Of a stretch of DNA of 64,000 bases, positions 28,266 to 36,618 are shown one piece after another. The stretch is from Gammaproteobacteria bacterium. Lineage in GTDB: Bacteria; Pseudomonadota; Gammaproteobacteria; Competibacterales; Competibacteraceae. Each line of letters opens with the position of its first letter. Position 1 is the stretch's first letter. Under the pieces are notes generated by a model. That model was not told the origin of the DNA and did not search any database. It saw nothing but the letters and a program-made list of their open reading frames with translations. The stretch covers positions 2,083,501-2,147,500 of the forward strand of contig JACKNC010000001.1 in NCBI GenBank assembly GCA_024235095.1. The letters run 5' to 3'. A program made the translations under genes and the position numbers.

Positions 28266-28951
28266 AGCAGGGAACCGTGTGGGTGCTGGCGGCGCTGGGC
28301 ATCGCGCTGAGCATGTTTTTCCTAGCGATCATGCGCCCACCGGGTGGTCAGTCGTCGCCACCGGGTCAGGATTTGCCCTGGCAGATTACCGTCAGCCCGG
28401 ATGGCGCATCCCTGAGCGTGTTCGGTTTGACCCTGGGCGAGAGTACGCTGCGGGATGGAGTGAATAAGCTGGGCCGGCGTTATGAATTGGGTATGTTCGA
28501 GGATCAGGCCGGACGGTGGAGCCTGGAGGGGTATTTTCGGGATGCAGTTGTTGGCGGATTGAACGCGCGGCTGGTGTTATCGGCGCGACTGCCGGAATCG
28601 GCCCTAGCGGCGCTGAAGACCCACGCAGGCGAGGGTAAGCCAACGATGGATCAAGGTCGCCGCTATCCGGTGACCGAGGCGGATCAGGATTTGGCGTTGA
28701 GCGCTGTGATTACAGCCATCACCTACCTGCCCGTGGTGAAGTTCGACGCCGACCTGGTCCGTCAACGCTTTGGCGAACCGGCGGAACGGATCGCTGTTCA
28801 GGATGGCGCGCACTGGTTGTATCCAGCGCTGGGGCTGGATTTGCTGCTGGGCGACAATGGTGGGACCTTGCTGCAATATGCGCCGCCAGCGGAATTTGAA
28901 CAACGGCTGCGGGCACCGTTAGGCGAAGTTGACGATAAGGGGAATCGATAA
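28262..28951 (+). CDS. Unknown membrane-anchored or exported protein between hemB and aroE
   Basis: 229 residues. An N-terminal hydrophobic stretch (VWVLAALGIALSMFFLAIM) is a signal anchor or signal peptide; the rest is hydrophilic and probably periplasmic. I do not recognise the family. Recurrent features are a segment starting WQITVSPDGASLSVFGLTLG, a duplicated-looking layout (FGLTLGESTLRDGVNKLG and later VRQRFGEPAERI), and the ending LDLLLGDNGGTLLQYAPPAEF. The start overlaps the hemB stop by four bases and aroE begins three bases after its stop, so the three are very likely cotranslated. The repeated phrase on a predicted element and the FGEP block resemble periplasmic lipoprotein-like sensors only loosely. 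Confidence 0.75.
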   Translation: MKQGTVWVLAALGIALSMFFLAIMRPPGGQSSPPGQDLPWQITVSPDGASLSVFGLTLGESTLRDGVNKLGRRYELGMFEDQAGRWSLEGYFRDAVVGGLNARLVLSARLPESALAALKTHAGEGKPTMDQGRRYPVTEADQDLALSAVITAITYLPVVKFDADLVRQRFGEPAERIAVQDGAHWLYPALGLDLLLGDNGGTLLQYAPPAEFEQRLRAPLGEVDDKGNR

Positions 28952-28953
28952 CA

Positions 28954-29781
28954 ATGCAAACCGGTCAACCCGATCAATATGCGGTGATGGGCTATCCCAT
29001 CGCCCATAGCAAATCGCCGCGAATTCATGCTCTGTTCGCCGCTCAGACCGGACAGAATCTGGAGTATCGCGCCATTCTGGTGGAGCCGGGCCATTTCCCG
29101 GCAGCAGCGCGCGCTTTCCGCGACGGGGGCGGCAAGGGTCTAAATATTACAGTCCCATTTAAGCAGGATGCCTGGGTTTTCGCTGATCTCCTCAGCGCCC
29201 GTGCTGAGAGAGCGGGCGCTGTCAACACGCTGCTCTTTGAACCCAATGGGGTCCGGGGGGACAATACCGACGGATTGGGGCTCGTGCGAGATTTAACTGT
29301 CAATCACGGTTATCCGCTCACCGGAAAACGGATTCTGCTGCTGGGTGCAGGCGGCGCGGCGCGGGGCGTGTTGCAACCCTTGCTGGCGGAAAAGCCGGCG
29401 CAATTGATGATCGCCAACCGCACGGCGGAAAAGGCGCTGGGGTTGGCGCTGCGCTTCAACGATTTGGGGCAGGTATCCGCGTCCGGCTTTGGTGAATTGG
29501 CGGGGCGGCGGTTCGATCTGATCATCAACGCCACCGCCGCAGGTTTGGACGACGCCGTTCCTCCCCTGCCGGACGAGGTGCTGGCGGTGGAGGGCTGGTG
29601 CTATGACCTGATGTATGGCCGGGAACCGACCGCGTTTGTCCGCTGGGGCCGGGAACACGGCGCGGTCCAATCTCTGGACGGGCTGGGGATGTTGGTGGAG
29701 CAGGCGGCGGAGTCGTTTCATCTGTGGCGGGGAGTGTGGCCAGAGACGAGGCCAGTAATCGCAGCGCTCCGGGAAAGTTGA
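28954..29781 (+). CDS. aroE: Shikimate dehydrogenase
   Basis: 275 residues, as expected. AroE reduces 3-dehydroshikimate to shikimate with NADPH in the aromatic amino acid pathway. The substrate site shows GYPIAHSKSPRIHALFA, the catalytic lysine lies in NITVPFKQDAW, and NTDGLGLVRDL carries the conserved asparagine and aspartate. The NADP-binding loop is LLLGAGGAARGVLQPLL with NRTAEKA after it. The ending GLGMLVEQAAESFHLWRG is typical. It ends one base before the convergent permease gene. Confidence 0.97.
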   Translation: MQTGQPDQYAVMGYPIAHSKSPRIHALFAAQTGQNLEYRAILVEPGHFPAAARAFRDGGGKGLNITVPFKQDAWVFADLLSARAERAGAVNTLLFEPNGVRGDNTDGLGLVRDLTVNHGYPLTGKRILLLGAGGAARGVLQPLLAEKPAQLMIANRTAEKALGLALRFNDLGQVSASGFGELAGRRFDLIINATAAGLDDAVPPLPDEVLAVEGWCYDLMYGREPTAFVRWGREHGAVQSLDGLGMLVEQAAESFHLWRGVWPETRPVIAALRES

Positions 29782-29782
29782 G

Positions 29783-30553
29783 TTAACTGGTGATCAGCAA
29801 CCGCCCCGCCATCAAAACCACCACCAGTAAAAACACCGGACGAATGAACGGCGCGCCGTAGCGAATAGCGCTATGCGCGCCAAGAAATGCGCCGCACATC
29901 AGCAGCACTCCCATGCTTAGTCCGACGACGTAGTCGATATTGCCGAGCGCGACGAAGGTCAGCAGGGCAGTCAGGTTGCTGATAAAGTTCATGAACCGGG
30001 CTACTCCGGCAGCCGCGACCAAATCCAGGCGGAACAGCCTCATCGCTGTCGCCATCCAGAATGCGCCGGTGCCGGGACCAATGAAGCCATCGTAAAAGCC
30101 AATCAAGCTGCCGGCGGTCACTTGGACACTGCGCGGATGCGTCGTGGGCGGTTCCGGGACGCTCACGATGGCAGGGCGGACGCGACGCGGCCAGATCAGA
30201 TAGGCCGACGCCAGCAGAATCGCTAGGGGCAACAACTTTTTCAACACTCCGGCGCTCATCAGATAAATCAATACTGCCCCCAGCAGCGCACCGGCGAACG
30301 TGCTGAGACTCATCGCCCACCACAGCGCAGGTTGAAGCAGTTTTTTGCGGATAAAAGTCAGCGAGGCGCTGAAAGTGCCAAACGTGCCGATTAATTTGTT
30401 GGTGCCCACCACTAGATGCGGCGGCATCCCGATACTCAACAGCGTTGGCATGACCAACATGCCGCCGCCGCCAGCGATCGCGTCAATAAAGCCCGCTAGT
30501 AAAGCCACTGCGCCCAGTAGCAACAAGGTGGCAAGATCGAGGGTCAATTCCAT
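29783..30553 (-). CDS. TauE/SafE-family membrane permease (YfcA-like)
   Basis: 256 residues from the ATG at 30553, placed five bases after the otsB stop. The open frame continues 33 codons upstream but would run through otsB. About eight membrane segments are visible. Family signatures are FIDAIAGGGGMLVMPTLLSIGMPPHLVVGTNKLIGTFGTFSA in the first half and GSLIGFYDGFIGPGTGAFWM with FMNFISNLTALLTF in the second. The family exports sulfite, sulfoacetate or related anions; the real substrate is unknown. Its closeness to otsB suggests cotranscription without an obvious functional link. Confidence 0.9.
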   Translation of the reverse strand: MELTLDLATLLLLGAVALLAGFIDAIAGGGGMLVMPTLLSIGMPPHLVVGTNKLIGTFGTFSASLTFIRKKLLQPALWWAMSLSTFAGALLGAVLIYLMSAGVLKKLLPLAILLASAYLIWPRRVRPAIVSVPEPPTTHPRSVQVTAGSLIGFYDGFIGPGTGAFWMATAMRLFRLDLVAAAGVARFMNFISNLTALLTFVALGNIDYVVGLSMGVLLMCGAFLGAHSAIRYGAPFIRPVFLLVVVLMAGRLLITS

Positions 30554-30557
30554 GAAA

Positions 30558-31334
30558 TCAGGCGATTTCCTCAGCGAGCCTCGCCAGCAAGCTGTGTAGC
30601 GCAGCCGGATCGGGCAAGCGGTATTCAGCCACCGTTGGCGCTTCTGGCCCAATGCCCAGCGCGATTCCTCCCAGCGCCCTCGTTGCCGTCAGCGCTGGTT
30701 CGTCGTTGATCGCATCGCCAGCATACAGCACAGTTACCGGCCCAACGCTGTCTTGAGCGACAATCGTCTGCAATGCTGTGCCTTTATCTTGTCCAATTTC
30801 CGGTAATACTTCGATAGCCAACGGGTTGTCCAGGAGACGCAAACGGTACGCATGAGGCGCGAGCAGCGAAAATGTCCGCATTCTTAACGACTCGACCCGG
30901 TCTGCGGCCAGTAACCGATAGTGAACGGTAAAACCGAACGGTTTTTTCTCCACCCAGGCGCCTGGATAATCGGCCATTGCTCCTTCCACAATGGCGCACA
31001 GTGGATCGAGAAAAGCACGGCTTTCCAGAGCCTCGTTAGTTACACAGCGCTCTCCGGCAATGCGCAATTCCAGACCGGTCGATCCGCCGTAGCGCAAAGC
31101 GTCCAGCTTGACCATGTCGATCAGATTATCCAGCGCCCGGCCACTGACCACGCCGACGGTGATCCGCGGCCATGCGGCCAACTGCGCCAGCACCTCGCGC
31201 AAGGCAGGATCGAGGTGCGCCAGCCGGGGATGATCCACCAGGGGCGTCAGCGTCCCATCGTAATCAAAGAGCAACGCCAACCGGTATCCCGAGCGATAGG
31301 CAGCCGCCAGTTTTTGGGAGATAAAAGTGATCAT
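30558..31334 (-). CDS. otsB: Trehalose-6-phosphate phosphatase
   Basis: 258 residues. It belongs to the HAD superfamily: motif I is LLFDYDGTLTPLV with the nucleophile and acid aspartates, motif II TVGVVSGRALDNL, motif III lysine in DKGTALQTIV and motif IV VLYAGDAINDEPAL. The cap domain contains YGGSTGLELR and WVEKKPFGFTVHYR. It dephosphorylates trehalose-6-phosphate to trehalose, an osmoprotectant. The partner synthase otsA is not in the window. It is divergent from the D-lactate dehydrogenase gene. Confidence 0.92.
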   Translation of the reverse strand: MITFISQKLAAAYRSGYRLALLFDYDGTLTPLVDHPRLAHLDPALREVLAQLAAWPRITVGVVSGRALDNLIDMVKLDALRYGGSTGLELRIAGERCVTNEALESRAFLDPLCAIVEGAMADYPGAWVEKKPFGFTVHYRLLAADRVESLRMRTFSLLAPHAYRLRLLDNPLAIEVLPEIGQDKGTALQTIVAQDSVGPVTVLYAGDAINDEPALTATRALGGIALGIGPEAPTVAEYRLPDPAALHSLLARLAEEIA

Positions 31335-31432
31335 GGGATGGTCCTTGCAGCAGCCATTTTCAATCGAATTCTAAGCAAAATAGCCCACTCTGGTATAAGA
31401 ATTAAAGAAACCACCCAAACAGGCGGAATCCC

Positions 31433-34264
31433 ATGCTCCCGACGGCCTACCAGCATCTTCATCGCGACCTGCAAACCTTCATCCCGTCTGCGCGCCTGAT
31501 CAGCGATCCCTTGCGCACTCTGGCCTATGGAACCGACGCCAGCCTGTACCGGCTGATTCCCCAACTCGTGGTGCGGGTCGAGAGCGAGAATGAGATGAAG
31601 CGCGTCTTGGCTCTGGCGCATCAACATCGCACGCCGGTCACGTTCCGCGCCGCTGGCACCAGTCTGTCCGGGCAGGCGGTTAGCGATTCGGTGATTCTGC
31701 AATTGGGCGATGGCTGGCGGGGCTGGCGCATTGGCGACAGCGCGGCGACCATCAGCTTGCAACCGGCGGTGATCGGCAGTCACGCGAATCGCTATCTGGC
31801 TCCTTATAAACGCAAGATCGGTCCAGACCCTGCTTCGATCAACGCCTGCTGGATCGGCGGCATCGCCGCCAATAACGCCAGCGGCATGTGCTGCGGCACT
31901 GCGCAGAACAGCTATCAAACGCTGCATAGTATGCGAGTTATGTTGGCCGATGGCGCGATGCTGGATACCGGTGATCCGGCCAGCCGCACAGTGTTCAAGG
32001 TCAGTCACAGCGCATTGCTCGCGCAATTGGCGGAACTGGGTCAACGCACGCGGGCTAATACCGCGCTGGCCGAACGGATTCGCGCCAAGTTCAAAATCAA
32101 GAACACCTGTGGCTACAGCCTCAACGCTCTGGTGGATTATGAAGACCCGTTTGAAATCCTGCAGCATCTGATGATTGGCTCCGAAGGGACACTGGGCTTC
32201 ATCGCTGAGATTACCTATCGCACGGTCGAGGAGCATACCCACAAGGCCACGGCGCTGCTGATTTTCCCGGATATTCAAACCGCCTGCACAGCGGTCGCGG
32301 CGCTGAAAAGTCAGCCGGTGGCGGCGGTGGAGCTGATGGATCGCGCTTCGCTCCGTTCCGTGGAGAACAAAGCGGGTATTCCCGACTACTTCAAGACCCT
32401 GCCGGAGACTGCCGCTGCCCTGTTGGTGGAAACGCGGGCAGCGGATGCAGAAACATTGTCTGCTCAGGTGGCTGCCGTGACCGGGGCGATCAATGACCTG
32501 CCGACCCTGGTTCCACTGCACTTTACCGACCGTCCCGAGGAATTTAGCCGCCTGTGGGCCATCCGTCAGGGATTGTTTCCCTCGGTCGGTTCCGCGCGGG
32601 CCGCGGGAACGACTGTGATTATCGAGGACGTCGCGGTTCCTGTGCCGCGCCTGGCGGCGATGACCCTGAATTTACAAAGCCTGTTCGACCAGCATGGCTA
32701 TCGCGGCTCCATCATTTTCGGCCATGCGCTGGAAGGCAACCTGCACTTCGTGATTACGCCGGACTTTAGCCAGCCCGAGGAAACCGTGCGCTATCATCGC
32801 TTCATGGACGATGTCTGCCACATGATCGTCGACAAGTACGACGGCTCGCTGAAAGCCGAGCATGGCACAGGCCGTAATATCGCACCGTTTGTGGAACTGG
32901 AATGGGGGCAACAAGCCTATCAGTTGATGCGTGAAATCAAAGGATTGTTCGATCCTCACGGCTTGCTGAATCCCGGAGTGATTCTCAACGACGACCCTGA
33001 AATTCATATCAAAAATCTCAAACCGATGGCCGCAGTCGATCCGCTGGTTGATAAATGCATCGAATGCGGCTTCTGCGAACCGAACTGTCCCTCGCGTGCT
33101 TTAACCCTGTCGCCGCGACAACGGATTGTCGGTTTGCGCGAACAGGCGCGGTTGCGGGCCTTGGGTGCGGATTTAGAACGATTGAAGACGATCAGCACGG
33201 CGTATGCCTATCAGGGTGTCGATACCTGCGCCAGCGACGGGCTGTGTGCGCTGGCCTGTCCGGTAGGGATTAATACCGGGACGATGATGCTCAAGCAGCG
33301 CGAACAGGGCCGGGGCGCATTGGCGCGTATGGTGGGCAACCAGGCCGCGAACTCTTTCTCCACAGTAACCTTTGCCACCCGCGCCAGCTTGACCGCCGCC
33401 GATCTGGCGCATCGAGCGCTGGGTACGACACTCTTAGGCGGTCTGACCGGCATGACGCGCAAGCTGTCTGGCGGTCGCCTGCCGCCCTGGCATCGCTGGT
33501 TGCCAACCGCTGGCGTACTACCCAGACTTGAGAAAGCAGGCGTTGAAGCAGAACGTCCCCGCGTAGTCTATTTCCCCAGTTGCGCCAGCCGGACTATGGG
33601 GCCAGCCCGGGACGATCCGGAGAACGAAGCTCTGCCAATCAAGACTGTTGCCTTGTTGCGCAAGGCCGGTTACGAAGTGGTGATGCCGGACAACGTCGCG
33701 GGTCTGTGCTGCGGGCAGCCTTTCGCCAGCAAGGGCCTGCCAGAGCAGGCCAGCGCCAAGCAGGATGAATTGGAAAGGGCGTTGCGAGTCGCCAGTCGCG
33801 ACGGTCGAGACCCGATCGTGTTCGACACCAGTCCCTGCGCTTTCCGGGTAAAACCGGGCGAGGCGTCGACTCAGCTCCAGGTGTACGACATCGCCGAATT
33901 TATCCACGATTTCGTACTCGACCGGCTAGAATTGGAGAAATTGCCGGAAACCGTGGCGCTGCACTGCACGTGCAGTAACATCAAGATGAGCTTACAAACT
34001 AAACTCAAAGCCATTGCCGAGGCGTGTGTGGAAAAGGTGGTTGTCCCCGATGCTATTTCCTGTTGCGGCTGGGCCGGGGATAAGGGCTTTACCTATCCTG
34101 AATTGAACGCCAGCGCCTTGCGGGATTTAAAAGCTGCGTTGCCGGACAATTGTCAGTCCGGCTATTCCACCAGCCGCACCTGCGAAATCGGTCTGTCCCT
34201 GCACAGCGAGCGCTATTACCGCTCGATTGTGTATCTGGTAGATCGTTGTTCAAGTCCGCGCTAA
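31433..34264 (+). CDS. D-lactate dehydrogenase-like FAD and iron-sulfur oxidoreductase
   Basis: 943 residues. Domains in order: FAD-binding type 4 (PVTFRAAGTSLSGQAVSD, WIGGIAANNASGMCCG, GSEGTLGFIAEITY), FAD-linked oxidase C-terminal (SIIFGHALEGNLHFVIT, EHGTGRNIAPFV, FDPHGLLNPGVIL), an iron-sulfur part (CIECGFCEPNCP and CASDGLCALACP) and two CCG-type cysteine-rich units (LCCGQPF, SCCGWAG). The layout and length match the large D-lactate dehydrogenases of Pseudomonas (Dld-II type), which oxidise D-lactate and pass electrons to the respiratory chain at the membrane. Related enzymes act on other D-2-hydroxyacids. The binding protein gene 41 bases downstream may be cotranscribed and could supply a related substrate. 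Confidence 0.92.
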   Translation: MLPTAYQHLHRDLQTFIPSARLISDPLRTLAYGTDASLYRLIPQLVVRVESENEMKRVLALAHQHRTPVTFRAAGTSLSGQAVSDSVILQLGDGWRGWRIGDSAATISLQPAVIGSHANRYLAPYKRKIGPDPASINACWIGGIAANNASGMCCGTAQNSYQTLHSMRVMLADGAMLDTGDPASRTVFKVSHSALLAQLAELGQRTRANTALAERIRAKFKIKNTCGYSLNALVDYEDPFEILQHLMIGSEGTLGFIAEITYRTVEEHTHKATALLIFPDIQTACTAVAALKSQPVAAVELMDRASLRSVENKAGIPDYFKTLPETAAALLVETRAADAETLSAQVAAVTGAINDLPTLVPLHFTDRPEEFSRLWAIRQGLFPSVGSARAAGTTVIIEDVAVPVPRLAAMTLNLQSLFDQHGYRGSIIFGHALEGNLHFVITPDFSQPEETVRYHRFMDDVCHMIVDKYDGSLKAEHGTGRNIAPFVELEWGQQAYQLMREIKGLFDPHGLLNPGVILNDDPEIHIKNLKPMAAVDPLVDKCIECGFCEPNCPSRALTLSPRQRIVGLREQARLRALGADLERLKTISTAYAYQGVDTCASDGLCALACPVGINTGTMMLKQREQGRGALARMVGNQAANSFSTVTFATRASLTAADLAHRALGTTLLGGLTGMTRKLSGGRLPPWHRWLPTAGVLPRLEKAGVEAERPRVVYFPSCASRTMGPARDDPENEALPIKTVALLRKAGYEVVMPDNVAGLCCGQPFASKGLPEQASAKQDELERALRVASRDGRDPIVFDTSPCAFRVKPGEASTQLQVYDIAEFIHDFVLDRLELEKLPETVALHCTCSNIKMSLQTKLKAIAEACVEKVVVPDAISCCGWAGDKGFTYPELNASALRDLKAALPDNCQSGYSTSRTCEIGLSLHSERYYRSIVYLVDRCSSPR

Positions 34265-34305
34265 TCTATCAGTGAATCAAATTCGATCATATTGAGGATT
34301 TTATT

Positions 34306-35142
34306 ATGTTTCATCGTTTTTTCACCGTATTAGCAACTTGCGTTTTGGCGCTGACCCTGGCGTTGCCGACTCTGGTCAATGCGCAAAAGCTTAATCAGCA
34401 ACTGGCCGGCGGCAGCGTTCTGGAAGTCATCAAACGACGGGGGACAATGAAGATTGGCATGTCGACCTTTGTTCCCTGGGCGATGCGCGACAAAAATGGC
34501 GAGTTGATCGGCTATGAAGTCGATGTCGCCAAAAAACTGGCCGAGGATATGGGAGTAAAAGCGGAATTCGTTCCGACCGCCTGGGATGGCATTATTCCTG
34601 CCCTATTAGCCGGTAAGTTCGACATTATTATCGCCGGTATGTCCATTACCCCGGAACGGAATCTGACCGTCAACTTTTCCTTGCCGTATGCCAATTCCGG
34701 CATCCAGATGGTGGCTAATAAGGAGTTGGCGGATGGATTCAGCACACTGGAAGATTTTAACAAGCCCGAAATCGTGTTGGCGGTGCGGCGTGGCGCGACT
34801 CCGGCGACCGCTGCTCGGCGGATGATGCCCAAGGCCACACTGCGGCAGTTCGACGAGGATGCGCTGGCGTTGCAGGAAGTGCTCAATGGCAAGGCCCATG
34901 CCTTTGTCACCAGTACGCCTACACCGGCTTTCGAGGCGTTGAAACATCCCGACAAGTTGTTTCTGCCGATTGCAGAGCCTTTCGTACAGGGCGCAGAAGG
35001 TTTCGCATTGCGCAAAGGCGATCCCGACGCGCTGAACTTCTTTAATAACTGGATCATGCTGCGCCAGCAAGACGGCTGGCTGAAAGAACGGCATGATTAC
35101 TGGTTCAAGAGCCGTGACTGGGCTGGGCAGGTTATGGAGTAG
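34306..35142 (+). CDS. Periplasmic solute-binding protein, family 3 (amino acid type)
   Basis: 278 residues with a signal peptide ending near LPTLVNA. The mature part is a family 3 binding fold: GTMKIGMSTFVPWAMRDKNG, LIGYEVDVAKKLAEDMGVKAEF, WDGIIPALLAGKFDIIIAGMSITPERN and EGFALRKGDPDALNFFNNWI. Members deliver amino acids or carboxylates to ABC importers or act as sensor domains. No permease or ATPase gene is next to it, so it is an orphan. The C-terminal end overlaps the end of a convergent acyltransferase by 11 bases. Confidence 0.9.
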   Translation: MFHRFFTVLATCVLALTLALPTLVNAQKLNQQLAGGSVLEVIKRRGTMKIGMSTFVPWAMRDKNGELIGYEVDVAKKLAEDMGVKAEFVPTAWDGIIPALLAGKFDIIIAGMSITPERNLTVNFSLPYANSGIQMVANKELADGFSTLEDFNKPEIVLAVRRGATPATAARRMMPKATLRQFDEDALALQEVLNGKAHAFVTSTPTPAFEALKHPDKLFLPIAEPFVQGAEGFALRKGDPDALNFFNNWIMLRQQDGWLKERHDYWFKSRDWAGQVME

Positions 35143-36502
35143 GAGCGCTATCAGCCATCATTCGGCTGGCCAGTTCCGCCAATTCGGCCTCGAATCCAGC
35201 GACCAGCTCTGCCGGTTCGTCAACGACGCCACTGTCCGTAGCCACGCCGACCGTGATCGATTCCGCGTAACTCAGCACGCAAAAACCAATGCCAATGCCG
35301 GTCACTTGCGGCACCCAGCCCAATCCCCGTTCGATCAGCGATCCGGCCAGATATAGTTTTTCCTCCGGTCCCGGCACATTGGTTAGCACGGCGGTCGCCT
35401 TGGTCCCATACAGCCGCATGATCCCGTGCTCCAACCAGTGAGGGAACCGGCCGACCAGCTTGATCAGCAATCGGTTCGCGACCGCTTCCGGCGAGGCCTT
35501 GACCCGCTCCATCCGCGCCCGCACTGCTTTCAGGCGCGCGACTGGATCCGCAATATCCAGCGGCAGGCTCAGAAAGATCACGGCGAATTCATTGCCCAGG
35601 CGAATTTCCTCCTGATAGGGCCGCAGATTGAACGGCACTGCCAGGCGTATTTTCAACCCAGACCGCATTTCGCCTCGCGCTCGCAAATAGCGTCCCAGCG
35701 CGCCCACCGTAGCAGTCAACATCACATCGTTCACTCGTCCACCCCAGCGCTGGCGAATGCCAGTGATCTTGTTGAGCGGGATCGACGCTGACCAGGCCAT
35801 GCGTTTCTGTCCGTTCAACCGTCCACGCAAGAGAGTTCGGGTATCGGGCGGCAGCAACGGCTGGCGCAACAAGGTCGCCAGGAACGCCATGCTCCAGCGC
35901 CATCGTTCCCGCCAGCCCAGCATCGGACGTGGCGCCTTGGCGGTTTTCGCCGCCAGCCGGGCTTGCATTCGCCGTTCCTCCAAACTCGACGCTTGCGCCA
36001 CTGTCGCTTCGTCTGGGTGAGGCGCCCGGTCAGCCAGGGTCAGGAATACTCGCAACAGTGCGATGCCGTCAGCGATGCAGTGATGGACCTGGAACACCAC
36101 CGCGCCTCCCGCGCCGGCGTTGTCCACAGCGACGCAACGCCACAGTGGCCGGTTGAAATCCAAAGGCTGGCTGGCCAGTTCGCCGATCAGCGCCTCCAAA
36201 GTCCTTGCATCGCCCATCTTCGGCAACTGCCGCCATTCCAGATGGTTATGGAGATCGAACGTTGCATCCTCGACCCAGGCATAACGAACACCGCGCTGGA
36301 CCAGGCGTTGTCGAAACCGGTCAAAGGGAAGTAGTCGATCCCGCAGAATCGCCTTGAACTGTTCCGGCTCCAGCGGCGCGTCCAGCAACAGCATGACGGT
36401 GACCACCATCGGCTGGTTCGGCGTATCCATTCGCGCCCAGGTCACATCGCTCCAGGCGGTCCATTCCCAGGCAGAACCACGGTCGGACAGATCATGGACC
36501 AT
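35132..36502 (-). CDS. Wax ester synthase / diacylglycerol acyltransferase (WS/DGAT), copy 1
   Basis: 456 residues from the ATG at 36502. The open frame extends to 36694, but the added residues (such as HLPPLKKGDRGG) are repeat-derived. The active-site motif HHCIADG lies in VVFQVHHCIADGIALL. Other family blocks are WARMDTPNQPMVVTVMLLLD, PLDFNRPLWRC, GRVNDVMLTATVGALGRYL, NVPGPEEKLYLAGS and GIGIGFCVLSYAESITVGV. These enzymes join acyl-CoA to a fatty alcohol or to diacylglycerol, making wax esters or triacylglycerol at the inner membrane. The gene lies directly after a second homologue on the same strand and near a fatty acyl reductase. The start codon sits just past a palindromic repeat, whose AAAGGGGGGG may act as ribosome-binding site. 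Confidence 0.93.
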   Translation of the reverse strand: MVHDLSDRGSAWEWTAWSDVTWARMDTPNQPMVVTVMLLLDAPLEPEQFKAILRDRLLPFDRFRQRLVQRGVRYAWVEDATFDLHNHLEWRQLPKMGDARTLEALIGELASQPLDFNRPLWRCVAVDNAGAGGAVVFQVHHCIADGIALLRVFLTLADRAPHPDEATVAQASSLEERRMQARLAAKTAKAPRPMLGWRERWRWSMAFLATLLRQPLLPPDTRTLLRGRLNGQKRMAWSASIPLNKITGIRQRWGGRVNDVMLTATVGALGRYLRARGEMRSGLKIRLAVPFNLRPYQEEIRLGNEFAVIFLSLPLDIADPVARLKAVRARMERVKASPEAVANRLLIKLVGRFPHWLEHGIMRLYGTKATAVLTNVPGPEEKLYLAGSLIERGLGWVPQVTGIGIGFCVLSYAESITVGVATDSGVVDEPAELVAGFEAELAELASRMMADSAPTP

Positions 36503-36505
36503 GGG

Positions 36506-36618
36506 TAACCGTTCAGTCCCCCCCTTTGGCAAAGGGGGGTGAGGGGGGATTTTAGCCTCGTTGCCCATGCGGAATCCCCCCCGGTCCCCCTTTTTCAAAG
36601 GGGGGAGGTGAATGCTTA
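36506..36618 (-). repeat. MITE-like palindromic repeat, copy 2
   Basis: On the minus strand it runs from TAAGCATTCACCTCCCC to GAACGGTTA, with two hairpins of CCCCCCTTTG facing AAAGGGGGG. It aligns with 12383-12471. It forms the last codons of WS/DGAT copy 2 and ends three bases before the ATG of WS/DGAT copy 1. Confidence 0.8.

Noticed and set aside
31331..32521. A 396-codon minus-strand open frame opposite the D-lactate dehydrogenase gene
   Set aside because: The plus strand carries clear FAD-binding and oxidase motifs over the same bases; the minus frame has no recognisable domain and is a GC-rich shadow.
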